From the NCBI GenBank assembly GCA_947628185.1, contig CANQYW010000002.1, positions 117,443 to 181,442 of the forward strand: a stretch of 64,000 nucleotides of DNA, given 5' to 3'. The position numbers and the translations under genes were made by a program. This document shows, piece by piece, positions 50,827-58,378 of the stretch (its first letter is position 1; every line of letters begins with the position of its first letter). Origin of the DNA: an uncultured Oscillospiraceae bacterium (GTDB lineage Bacteria; Bacillota; Clostridia; Oscillospirales; Oscillospiraceae). The notes beneath the pieces were generated by a model, which saw only the letters and a program-made list of their open reading frames with translations, had not been told where the DNA came from and ran no database searches.

Positions 50827-51090
50827 ATGGAAAAGGTATTCATTCCACGGGGCGTCTGCTCCAGGCGTTACGACATCACCCTGGAGGACGGCGTCATACG
50901 GGACATAACCGTCACCGGCGGCTGCAACGGGAACCTCAAGGCCATATGCGCCCTGCTTAGGGGCCAGCGGGCGGAGGACGTCATACCCAAGCTCCGGGGT
51001 ACCCACTGCGGGCCCAGGGACACGTCATGCCCCGACCAGATCGCCATAGCCCTCCAGGAGGCGCTGGACGAGGAGGCGATGAACAAGTGA
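50827..51090 (+). CDS. TSCPD-domain protein
   Basis: An 87-residue protein of the TIGR03905-like TSCPD family: FIPRGVCSRRYDITLEDGVIRDITVTGGCNGNLKAICALL then DTSCPDQIAIAL. The conserved Cys residues suggest metal binding. A TSCPD domain is found at the end of some B12-dependent ribonucleotide reductases; stand-alone versions are uncharacterised. The next gene starts at a GTG that overlaps its stop. Confidence 0.9.
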   Translation: MEKVFIPRGVCSRRYDITLEDGVIRDITVTGGCNGNLKAICALLRGQRAEDVIPKLRGTHCGPRDTSCPDQIAIALQEALDEEAMNK

Positions 51091-51362
51091 GGCCGATATA
51101 CTGCAACACGTTCAACGTGACGTTCAACAAGTCCCGTTCACAGGCCGTCATCTGTTTTGCCCAGATCTACACCGCCCACAACTACTCCATGAAGAGCGGG
51201 GTCTTGACGGACGTCTCCGGCAAGGTGGCGGAGGAGGTGGCCTGCATCCTGCTGGACCACGACGGGATACTCGCCATAGCCCAGATGATGAACAAGGCGA
51301 TCTCCGACTGGGGGATTGACCTCGACGATTACGAGGACCGCAGCCTGGGCCTCGCCTTGTGA
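51087..51362 (+). CDS. Hypothetical protein, paralogue A (91 aa)
   Basis: A 91-residue protein starting MRPIYCNTFNV from GTG 51087, which overlaps the TSCPD stop (GTGA). It shares a clear frame-long resemblance with the next gene: RPxYCNTFNVT, FAxIYTxH, LTDVSGKVAxEVA, MxNxxxSDWxI. The track starts it too early. Small alpha/beta protein, no membrane segment. Faintly like DUF3467-type phage proteins, but not secure. Confidence 0.75.
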   Translation: MRPIYCNTFNVTFNKSRSQAVICFAQIYTAHNYSMKSGVLTDVSGKVAEEVACILLDHDGILAIAQMMNKAISDWGIDLDDYEDRSLGLAL

Positions 51363-51386
51363 GATTTTTGAGGAGGTATACGCAAA

Positions 51387-51650
51387 ATGAGACCTGAGTA
51401 TTGCAACACATTCAACGTGACCCGTGAGAAACGCAGATCCCCGGTGACGCTCTCCTTCGCCCACATCTACACGGACCACAGTTTCTCCGTGAAGGGCGGG
51501 ACCCTGACGGACGTCTCCGGCAAGGTGGCGGACGAGGTGGCCGGCGTCCTGCTGGAGCTGGAGGACTTCATCGCCCTCACCCAGATGGTGAACAGGATGG
51601 TCTCCGACTGGGACATCGAACCCGAGGATCCGGACCCCGACGACAGATAA
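51387..51650 (+). CDS. Hypothetical protein, paralogue B (87 aa)
   Basis: An 87-residue tandem paralogue of the preceding gene (about half the residues identical by eye), with GAGGAGG before ATG 51387. The acidic tail PEDPDPDDR differs. The pair is probably translated with the TSCPD gene upstream and the MutS-like gene three bases downstream. Function unknown. Confidence 0.78.
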   Translation: MRPEYCNTFNVTREKRRSPVTLSFAHIYTDHSFSVKGGTLTDVSGKVADEVAGVLLELEDFIALTQMVNRMVSDWDIEPEDPDPDDR

Positions 51651-51653
51651 TAT

Positions 51654-53249
51654 ATGGCCCGGCGCAAACTGAGAGAACGCCTCCGGCGGAGTTTCGGGAG
51701 CGTCCCCGAGAGGGACTACCTCAGCGGGGACATGGACAGCATCCGCACCTACTACGAGTACCGCCGGAGGCACAAGCTCGACAGCTTTTACGTTGACGAG
51801 ATAACCTGGTCGGACCTCGACATGACCCGGGTCTTCAAGCGTATAAACCCCCGGCGGTGCACCTCCGGCGAGCAGTACCTCTACTACATGCTCCGCTCAC
51901 CCGCCATGGATGAGGGGGAGTACCGCCGCCGCCGGGACCTGCTGCGGCTTGCGGAGTCGGACGAAAAGCGCCGGCTCGACATGGAGGTCATATTGGCCCG
52001 GCTGGGCTGCACCCGCCGCGCCGACATGAGCCGGATATTCGACCCCAGCCAGCACCGGCCAGGGGCGCTAATAAAGTATCTCGCGCTCCTACTGCTGCTC
52101 ATCATCTCCGCCGGAGCGGCGGCATTGGGCCTCATGCCGGCGGTCTTCGCCGCCGTAGTCATGGTGACGGTCAACGCCCTCGTCCACGAGACGGGCCGGA
52201 GGAAGTGCCAGCGGGATTTTGACACGGTGAACTACACCGTGGGTATGGCCTTCGCCCTGCGGCGGCTAAAGCGCCTGGGAGATAGGGAGCTTGACGCCCA
52301 GCTCGCCCCGGCCTACGAGAGCCTCCAGCGCTTAAAGTCCGTCTTTCGCGTGGGGGGACTCGCCACGCCCGGGGACAACGTGGGGCTATATGAGTTTATC
52401 GCCAGCATAACGCTCATCGACCTCATATCATATGAATACTTGAAGGTGAAACTCGACAGGAACCGGGAGGACGTCTTCGCCATTCACGAGCACCTGGGGC
52501 GGCTGGACGCCGCAATATCCATAGCGTCCTACCGGCGCAGCGCCGAATTTTACTGCGAGCCGGAACTCGATTTCGCCGCCGCCGCGCCGGGGGAGCTCAA
52601 AGTCCGGGGGCTCGTCCACCCCCTACTTCGGGGGGCCGTGGGGAACGACCTCCCCCTCACCTCCCCCATGCTCATAACCGGCTCCAACGCCTCCGGCAAG
52701 TCGACGTATTTAAAGGCCGCCGCGATTGCCGCCATAATGGCCCAGGGGGTGTGCACCGTCACCGCCCGGTCCTACACCGGCGGCGTCTTCCGGGTCTACA
52801 CCTCCATGGCGGTGAGCGACGACCTCCTGGCCGGGGAGAGCTACTTCATGGTGGAGATAAAGTCCCTAAAGCGCATACTGGACGCGGCGGCCAGGGACGC
52901 CCGGCCGCTCCTCTGCGCCGTTGACGAGATACTCCGGGGCACCAACACCCTGGAGCGGATAGCCGCCTCCAGCGAGGTGCTGGCGGAGCTTGCCAAAATG
53001 GGGGTCCGGTGCGTGGCCGCCACCCACGACGGCGAGCTCTGCGACATTCTCTCCGGCGCCTACGCCCTCTACCACTTCGAGGAGCGTCTGGGCGAGGAGG
53101 ACATGACCTTCGACTATAAGCTCCGCCTCGGCGGGGCCACATCCCGCAACGCCATAGACCTCCTGGGCCTCATGGGCTTTGATGAGGAGATAGTCAGCCG
53201 CGCCCACGCCCGTGCCGACGGCTATGCCAAGTCCGGGCGATGGACTTGA
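51654..53249 (+). CDS. Membrane-associated MutS-family ATPase
   Basis: A 531-residue protein with a MutS core and ATPase domain: Walker A GSNASGKST (343-351), Walker B-type LLCAVDEILRGTN, and ATHDGEL. It lacks the mismatch-recognition domain, and a pair of membrane helices (about 141-178, YLALLLLLIISAGAAALGL..AAVVMVTVNALV) is inserted in the lever region. Such proteins are annotated as MutS-related but their role is unknown; they are unlikely to do classic mismatch repair. It starts three bases after paralogue B with no strong ribosome site, so coupling is likely. Confidence 0.85.
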   Translation: MARRKLRERLRRSFGSVPERDYLSGDMDSIRTYYEYRRRHKLDSFYVDEITWSDLDMTRVFKRINPRRCTSGEQYLYYMLRSPAMDEGEYRRRRDLLRLAESDEKRRLDMEVILARLGCTRRADMSRIFDPSQHRPGALIKYLALLLLLIISAGAAALGLMPAVFAAVVMVTVNALVHETGRRKCQRDFDTVNYTVGMAFALRRLKRLGDRELDAQLAPAYESLQRLKSVFRVGGLATPGDNVGLYEFIASITLIDLISYEYLKVKLDRNREDVFAIHEHLGRLDAAISIASYRRSAEFYCEPELDFAAAAPGELKVRGLVHPLLRGAVGNDLPLTSPMLITGSNASGKSTYLKAAAIAAIMAQGVCTVTARSYTGGVFRVYTSMAVSDDLLAGESYFMVEIKSLKRILDAAARDARPLLCAVDEILRGTNTLERIAASSEVLAELAKMGVRCVAATHDGELCDILSGAYALYHFEERLGEEDMTFDYKLRLGGATSRNAIDLLGLMGFDEEIVSRAHARADGYAKSGRWT

Positions 53250-53324
53250 TATTTTCACCCACAGGTTTAATGACAACGCGCGGTTCAATATTTTTTTCAA
53301 GGACATGTGAAAAAAATTCCTTTA

Positions 53325-53561
53325 TCACCGCCCCCTCAGATAATTTCCCAGCCGCTCCCGGAGGGCCAGCGAGAGCGCCCCGGCAAAGCCGGCGTACTCG
53401 ATGGGTTTCGGCAGATACCGCAGCGCCAGGCCGTAGCCCCGGACGGCGTAGTCCAGGGTCTTGGTGGTGAATATGATTACCGGCCCGTCCCGCTCCGCCC
53501 GGAGACGCACGGCGGCCTCGAAACCGTTGGGGGCCTCCATCTCTATGTCCATGAAGACTCG
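53325..53561 (-). pseudogene. Fragment of a LytTR-type response regulator (receiver half)
   Basis: The frame reads MDIEMEAPNGFEAAVRLRAERDGPVIIFTTKTLDYAVRGYGLALRYLPKPIEY..., which is the receiver core from the phospho-Asp region (MDIEM) to the conserved KP. The N-terminal acidic pocket and any LytTR DNA-binding domain are missing, and the frame ends at a stop 75 codons on. Upstream is non-coding. Most likely a remnant of an AgrA/LytR-family gene. The rest of 53250-53737 holds only the terminator and possible Pho boxes listed next. Confidence 0.65.
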
Positions 53562-53584
53562 GAAAACTTAATATTCTTGGAACT

Positions 53585-53620
53585 ATCGTGCCGCTCGTTT
53601 TCCGACGGCGCGATTTTTCT
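53585..53620 (+). terminator. Terminator upstream of pst operon
   Basis: ATCGTGCCG / CGGCGCGAT stem followed by TTTTCTTT. It resembles the terminator at the end of the pst-pho operon (60080). Confidence 0.75.
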
Positions 53621-53626
53621 TTGGGC

Positions 53627-53651
53627 TTTACGATTTTACATCCATTTTACC
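53627..53651 (+). promoter_or_regulatory. Possible Pho boxes upstream of pstS
   Basis: TTTACG, TTTACA and TTTACC, spaced 8 and 11 bases, resemble the TTHACA direct repeats bound by B. subtilis PhoP. The nearby phoB/phoR genes make control of the operon by phosphate limitation likely; site identity is tentative. Confidence 0.4.
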
Positions 53652-53737
53652 TCACCCGGGTAACGGATTTGATACGCCGGGTGTACCATATGCCTGTAAC
53701 CCAAGGGATACGAAAAATAGTAAAGGAGAATCGTAAA

Positions 53738-54547
53738 ATGAAAAAAGCATTATCTATCGCCGCGGCCGCCGCCCTGGCGCTCACCGCCCTCGCCGGGTGT
53801 TCCGGCGGCCAGAGGGGCGGCACGGTGAACACCGACGGCTCCACCTCCATGGCGGATGTTATGGGGGCGCTGACGGAGGCGTTCAAGGCGGAGGAGCCGG
53901 ACATCACCGTCAACTACTCCGGCACAGGCTCCGGCTCCGGCATAAGCGGCGTGCTGGACGGCACATGCGACATCGGCCTCTCCAGCCGGGAGCTCAAGGC
54001 GGAGGAGGTAAGTGAGGGCGCGGTGGCGCACGTGGTGGCGCTGGACGGCGTGGCCGTGGTGGTGAACCCCAAGAACCCCGTATCAGACCTGACCACCGAG
54101 CAGATAGCGGACATCTTCACCGGGAAGATAACGAACTGGTCCGAGCTGGGCGGCGCGGACTCCGCCATCGCGGTCTACGGCCGGGAGGACGGCTCCGGCA
54201 CCCGCACCGCCTTTGAGGAGATAGTGGGCGTGGAGGGGGAGTGTGCGTACCTCAATGAGTACGGCTCCACCGGGGACGTAATAGGGAATGTGGCCTCCAA
54301 CGAGAACGCCATCGGCTACGCCTCCCTCTCCGCCGTGGACGGCAGCGTCACCGCCGCGAAGGTGAACGGCGTCGCCCCCAGCGAGGCCACGGTGAAGGAC
54401 GGCAGTTACACCATCCAGCGACCCTTCGTGATGGTGACGAAGGAGGGCGTGACGCTCTCAGAGTCCGCCCAGGCGTTTCTCGACTTCGCCATGAGCCCGG
54501 AGGCGGCGGAGTACATATCCGCGGCGGGCGCCGTGTATCCTAACTAA
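53738..54547 (+). CDS. pstS: Phosphate-binding lipoprotein PstS
   Basis: A 269-residue lipoprotein with signal peptide and lipobox LTALAGC (Cys at about 22). The phosphate-binding motifs are NTDGSTSMADVMGALTEAF, SRELKAEE, YGREDGSGTRTAFEE and the C-terminal MVTKEG. It captures inorganic phosphate outside the membrane for PstCAB. ATG 53738 follows AAAGGAG; the track's start is 50 codons too early. First gene of the pst-pho operon. Confidence 0.95.
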   Translation: MKKALSIAAAAALALTALAGCSGGQRGGTVNTDGSTSMADVMGALTEAFKAEEPDITVNYSGTGSGSGISGVLDGTCDIGLSSRELKAEEVSEGAVAHVVALDGVAVVVNPKNPVSDLTTEQIADIFTGKITNWSELGGADSAIAVYGREDGSGTRTAFEEIVGVEGECAYLNEYGSTGDVIGNVASNENAIGYASLSAVDGSVTAAKVNGVAPSEATVKDGSYTIQRPFVMVTKEGVTLSESAQAFLDFAMSPEAAEYISAAGAVYPN

Positions 54548-54548
54548 A

Positions 54549-55421
54549 ATGAAACGGGCAAAGTTAAAGGCGATGGAGCGGGCCATGCGGCTCCTCTTCA
54601 CCCTGTGCGGACTCTTGGCCGTGGGGTTCGTGCTGCTCATCACCGTCTACCTCGTCATCTCCGGCATCCCGGCGATACGGGAGATCGGCCTCGGGAAGTT
54701 CCTCCTTGGGAGGACCTGGGCGGCGGGTCAGGATGAGTACGGCATTTTGCCCCTCATCCTCACCTCCGTGTACGGCACCGCCGGGGCGGTTGTCATCGGC
54801 GTGCCAGTGGGATTTTTCACGGCGGTGTTCCTCGCCAAGGCCGCGCCAAAGAAACTCGCCAGTCTGCTCCGGCCGGCGGTGAGTTTACTCGCGGGTATCC
54901 CCTCGGTTGTCTACGGCCTCGTGGGGATGCGCGTCCTGGTGCCGGCCCTCAGAAACTCCCTCCACCTGCCCGCCGGGGACAGCCTGCTCGCGGCGATACT
55001 CGTGCTGGCGGTGATGATACTGCCCTCCATCATCTCCCTCTCGGAGACGGCCCTGGAGGCCGTGCCCAGGGAGTACGAGGAGGCGTCCCTGGCCCTGGGG
55101 GCCACGGAACTTGAGACATACCTGCGCGTCTCCGCCCCGGCGGCCAAGAGCGGCATCGCGGCGGCGGTGGTACTGGGGATAGGCCGGGCCATCGGGGAGG
55201 CTATGGCAATCATGATGGTGGCGGGGAACGTGGCCAACATGCCCGCCCTCACCCGGTCCGTGCGGTTCCTCACCACCGGCATCTCCATCGAGCTCAACTA
55301 CTCCCAGGACGGGAGCTTGCAGCGTCAGGCGCTCTTCTCCGTGGGGCTGGTGCTGTTCCTCTTTATAACGCTCATAAACGCCTTTTTGAACCTCGTTCTA
55401 AAGCGGGATAAGGAGAGCTGA
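54549..55421 (+). CDS. pstC: Phosphate ABC transporter permease PstC
   Basis: A 290-residue six-helix permease. The EAA-like loop ETALEAVPREYEEASLALGATELETYLRV and LGIGRAIGEAMAIMMVAGN are typical. It starts one base after the pstS stop. Forms the membrane channel with PstA. Confidence 0.95.
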   Translation: MKRAKLKAMERAMRLLFTLCGLLAVGFVLLITVYLVISGIPAIREIGLGKFLLGRTWAAGQDEYGILPLILTSVYGTAGAVVIGVPVGFFTAVFLAKAAPKKLASLLRPAVSLLAGIPSVVYGLVGMRVLVPALRNSLHLPAGDSLLAAILVLAVMILPSIISLSETALEAVPREYEEASLALGATELETYLRVSAPAAKSGIAAAVVLGIGRAIGEAMAIMMVAGNVANMPALTRSVRFLTTGISIELNYSQDGSLQRQALFSVGLVLFLFITLINAFLNLVLKRDKES

Positions 55422-55423
55422 AA

Positions 55424-56263
55424 ATGCGGCGAAAACTCTATGGATTCACAGTCCGCGCCCTACTATACGGCTGCGCGGCGGCCACCGGGGGCCTCCTCAT
55501 AACCCTTGTGGGGTACATAATTTTCCGGGGCGTTGGGGGCATTGACTGGCGGTTTTTATCCACCGCCGAGAGCGTCATTAGCGGCACGGTGGGCATTCTT
55601 CCGGCCATAAAGAACACGGTGTTCGTGATAGCCGTGTCCCTCCTGGTATCCCTCCCCCTGGGTGTGGGCGCGGCGGTGTACCTCACCGAGTACGCCCGGA
55701 ACCGGCGGTTCGTGGCGGCCATCGAGTTCGCCTCCGAGACGCTCGCGGGGATACCCTCAATAATCTACGCCCTCGTGGGGGTCATCATCTTCTGCACGGC
55801 GCTGAGACTCCAGAAGACTCTTCTGGCCGGTTCCCTGACCCTCGCCATCATGATCCTGCCCACCATCATACGCTCCACCCAGGAGAGTCTGAAGGCGGTG
55901 CCGGCCTCCTACCGGGAGGGCGCTCTGGGCCTCGGCAGCGGGAAGTGGCACATGATCCGCACGGTGGTGCTCCCCTCCTCCATCGACGGCATCGTCACCG
56001 GGTGCATACTGGCCGCCGGGCGCGTGGTGGGCGAGAGCGCGGTGCTGATGTACACCGCCGGCATGAGCATGGCTATGCAGAGTTTTTCCCCGGACCGCGT
56101 GGCCGGGGCCTCGGGGGCCACGCTCACCGTGGCGCTCTACCACTACGCCAAGGAGAACGCTGATTTCTCGACGGCTTTCTCCATCGCCACCATCCTGCTC
56201 GCGCTCACCGTCGTCATAAACTTTTCCGCAAGTTTTCTTGGCCGGAAACTCAAAAGGAGCTGA
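55424..56263 (+). CDS. pstA: Phosphate ABC transporter permease PstA
   Basis: A 279-residue six-helix permease with the loop STQESLKAVPASYREGALGLGSGKWHMIRTVVLPSS and AGRVVGESAVLMYTAG. It lies two bases after pstC and pairs with it. Confidence 0.95.
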   Translation: MRRKLYGFTVRALLYGCAAATGGLLITLVGYIIFRGVGGIDWRFLSTAESVISGTVGILPAIKNTVFVIAVSLLVSLPLGVGAAVYLTEYARNRRFVAAIEFASETLAGIPSIIYALVGVIIFCTALRLQKTLLAGSLTLAIMILPTIIRSTQESLKAVPASYREGALGLGSGKWHMIRTVVLPSSIDGIVTGCILAAGRVVGESAVLMYTAGMSMAMQSFSPDRVAGASGATLTVALYHYAKENADFSTAFSIATILLALTVVINFSASFLGRKLKRS

Positions 56264-56266
56264 CTT

Positions 56267-57025
56267 ATGGCCCAGACAATAATCTCCGCGAAGGGTCTTG
56301 ACTTCTACTACGGCCAGACCCACGCGCTGAAGGATATAAATTTAGACATCCCCGAGCACAATATAACTGCCCTCATCGGCCCCTCCGGCTGCGGCAAATC
56401 CACATTCCTCAGGACGCTCAACCGGATGAACGACCTCATCGAGGGCGCGAAGGTGACGGGCTCCCTCACCTACCGGGGCGAGGAGCTGTACGCCCCCGGC
56501 AGGGACGTGACGGAACTTCGCAAGAACATCGGCATGGTGTTCCAAAAGCCCAACCCCTTCCCCATGTCCATCTATGACAACGTGGCCTACGGCCCCCGGA
56601 CCCACGGCGTCCGCTCCAGGGCCCGGCTCGACGAGATAGTGGAGAACTCCCTCCGGGGCGCGGCCATCTGGGACGAGGTGAAGGACCGGCTCAAGAAGAG
56701 CGCCCTGGGCCTCTCCGGCGGCCAGCAGCAGCGGCTCTGCATCGCCCGGGCGCTGGCGGTGGAGCCGGACGTCCTGCTGATGGACGAGTCCACCTCCGCC
56801 CTGGACCCCATATCCACCTCCAAGATAGAGGAGCTGGCGATGGAACTGAAACGCAATTACACCATCGTCATCGTCACCCACAACATGCAGCAGGCGGTGC
56901 GGGTCTCGGACGTGACGGCCTTCTTCCTCCTGGGGGAGCTCATAGAATTCGGCGAGACGGAGAAGATGTTCTCCCAGCCGGGGGACAAGCGCACAGAGGA
57001 CTACATAACAGGGAGGTTCGGTTGA
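56267..57025 (+). CDS. pstB: Phosphate ABC transporter ATP-binding protein PstB
   Basis: A 252-residue ATPase with Walker [11 protein letters not shown]-loop [21 protein letters not shown] (PstB-specific), signature LSGGQQQR, Walker [17 protein letters not shown] and switch His in VTHNMQQA. It powers phosphate import. Its stop overlaps the phoU start. Confidence 0.97.
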   Translation: MAQTIISAKGLDFYYGQTHALKDINLDIPEHNITALIGPSGCGKSTFLRTLNRMNDLIEGAKVTGSLTYRGEELYAPGRDVTELRKNIGMVFQKPNPFPMSIYDNVAYGPRTHGVRSRARLDEIVENSLRGAAIWDEVKDRLKKSALGLSGGQQQRLCIARALAVEPDVLLMDESTSALDPISTSKIEELAMELKRNYTIVIVTHNMQQAVRVSDVTAFFLLGELIEFGETEKMFSQPGDKRTEDYITGRFG

Positions 57026-57663
57026 TGCGTACACAGTTTGACGAACAGCTCGGCGAGATGCACCGGGAACTTATAATGATGGGGGCGCTCTGCGAGAACG
57101 CCATAGCCCTCTCCGCCAAGACCCTGGACGAGCGCGACGGGTCAAGATCCCGCGAGGTACTGGAGCTGGCGGCGCAGATAGGTCAGAAGGAGCGGGAGAT
57201 CGAGGGCAAGTGTATGCGGCTCCTGCTGCGTCAGCAGCCTGTGGCCGGGGACCTGCGGCAGATATCCGCCGCCCTCAAGATGGTGACGGACATGGAGCGC
57301 ATCGGGGACAACTCCGGGGACATAGCGGAGATAGTCTCCATGGGGCACCTGACCGCCGGGCAGGGCGGCCTCGACCTCCACGGCATGGCCCTCGCCACCA
57401 TCAAGATGGTGACGGACAGCATCGACGCCTTCGTAAAGAGCGACCTTGAGCTAGCGGAGGCGGTCATCGACTACGACGACGTGGTGGACGGACATTTCAA
57501 CAGGATAAAGGACGCCCTCATCGGGGCGCTGCGCCACCAGGACGCAGACGGCGAGTGGGCCCTTGACCTCCTGATGATCGCGAAGTACTTCGAGCGCATG
57601 GGCGACCACGCCGCGAACATCGCCCGGTGGGCTATATACGCCCTCACCGGCCAAAAGGCTTGA
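57025..57663 (+). CDS. phoU: Phosphate signalling regulator PhoU
   Basis: A 212-residue all-helical protein of two PhoU repeats (about 8-95 and 110-200). Motifs: EREIEGKCMRLLLRQQPVAGDLRQISAALKMVTDMERIGDNSGDIAE and the matching second repeat ending MIAKYFERMGDHAANIARWAIY. It links PstB to the PhoR kinase and damps the response when phosphate is plentiful. ATG 57025 shares one base with the pstB stop. Confidence 0.96.
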   Translation: MRTQFDEQLGEMHRELIMMGALCENAIALSAKTLDERDGSRSREVLELAAQIGQKEREIEGKCMRLLLRQQPVAGDLRQISAALKMVTDMERIGDNSGDIAEIVSMGHLTAGQGGLDLHGMALATIKMVTDSIDAFVKSDLELAEAVIDYDDVVDGHFNRIKDALIGALRHQDADGEWALDLLMIAKYFERMGDHAANIARWAIYALTGQKA

Positions 57664-57709
57664 TTCTCTCATCGCCTTGCGTTAAAATTACGGTTCGGAG
57701 GTGGATGAT

Positions 57710-58378
57710 ATGATTTTTTGCGTTGAGGACGATACGGGCATCCGCGAACTCATGGTGTACGCCCTGAATTCCGCCGGGCTTGAGGCCCGGGGCCTCCCGG
57801 ACGGGGAGTCCTTATTTCGGGCTCTCACGGAGGGTGAACCGGAACTTATCCTCCTGGACATAATGCTCCCGGGGGAGGACGGCATAAGCATCTTGAAACG
57901 CCTGCGCTCCGGCGGCAGCAAGGCGCCCGTCATAATGGCCACGGCTAAGGGGACCGAGTACGACAAGGTCCTGGGGCTCGACCTCGGTGCGGACGACTAT
58001 CTCGCCAAGCCCTTCGGGATGATGGAGATGGTGTCCCGGGTGAAAGCCGTCCTCCGCCGCGCCGCCCCGGGCCCCAAGCGCGAGGTGCTGTCCCACTTCG
58101 GCATACAGATGGACACGGCCCAGCACATCGTGACGGTAGACGGGGCGCGGGCGGAGCTGACCTTCAAGGAGTTTGAACTTCTCCGGAATTTCATGGAGAA
58201 CCCCGGCCGGGTGTTCACCCGGGACCAGCTCCTGACGAGCATATGGGGCGACTCATACGCCGGGGAGACGCGCACGGTGGACGTCCACATCGGCACCCTG
58301 CGTACTAAGCTTGGCCGCTGCGGCAACTACATCGAGACGGTGCGGGGCGTCGGCTACCGTCTGGGGGCGAAAACATGA
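57710..58378 (+). CDS. phoB: PhoB/PhoP-type response regulator
   Basis: A 222-residue OmpR-family regulator. The receiver has acidic residues CVEDD, phospho-acceptor Asp50 in LILLDIMLPGEDG, switch Thr in ATAKG, and the conserved Lys in LAKPF. The C-terminal winged helix (about 125-222) includes ELTFKEFELLRNFMENPGRVFTRDQLL and GYRLGAKT. ATG 57710 follows GGAGG. It overlaps the kinase gene by four bases. Confidence 0.94.
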   Translation: MIFCVEDDTGIRELMVYALNSAGLEARGLPDGESLFRALTEGEPELILLDIMLPGEDGISILKRLRSGGSKAPVIMATAKGTEYDKVLGLDLGADDYLAKPFGMMEMVSRVKAVLRRAAPGPKREVLSHFGIQMDTAQHIVTVDGARAELTFKEFELLRNFMENPGRVFTRDQLLTSIWGDSYAGETRTVDVHIGTLRTKLGRCGNYIETVRGVGYRLGAKT

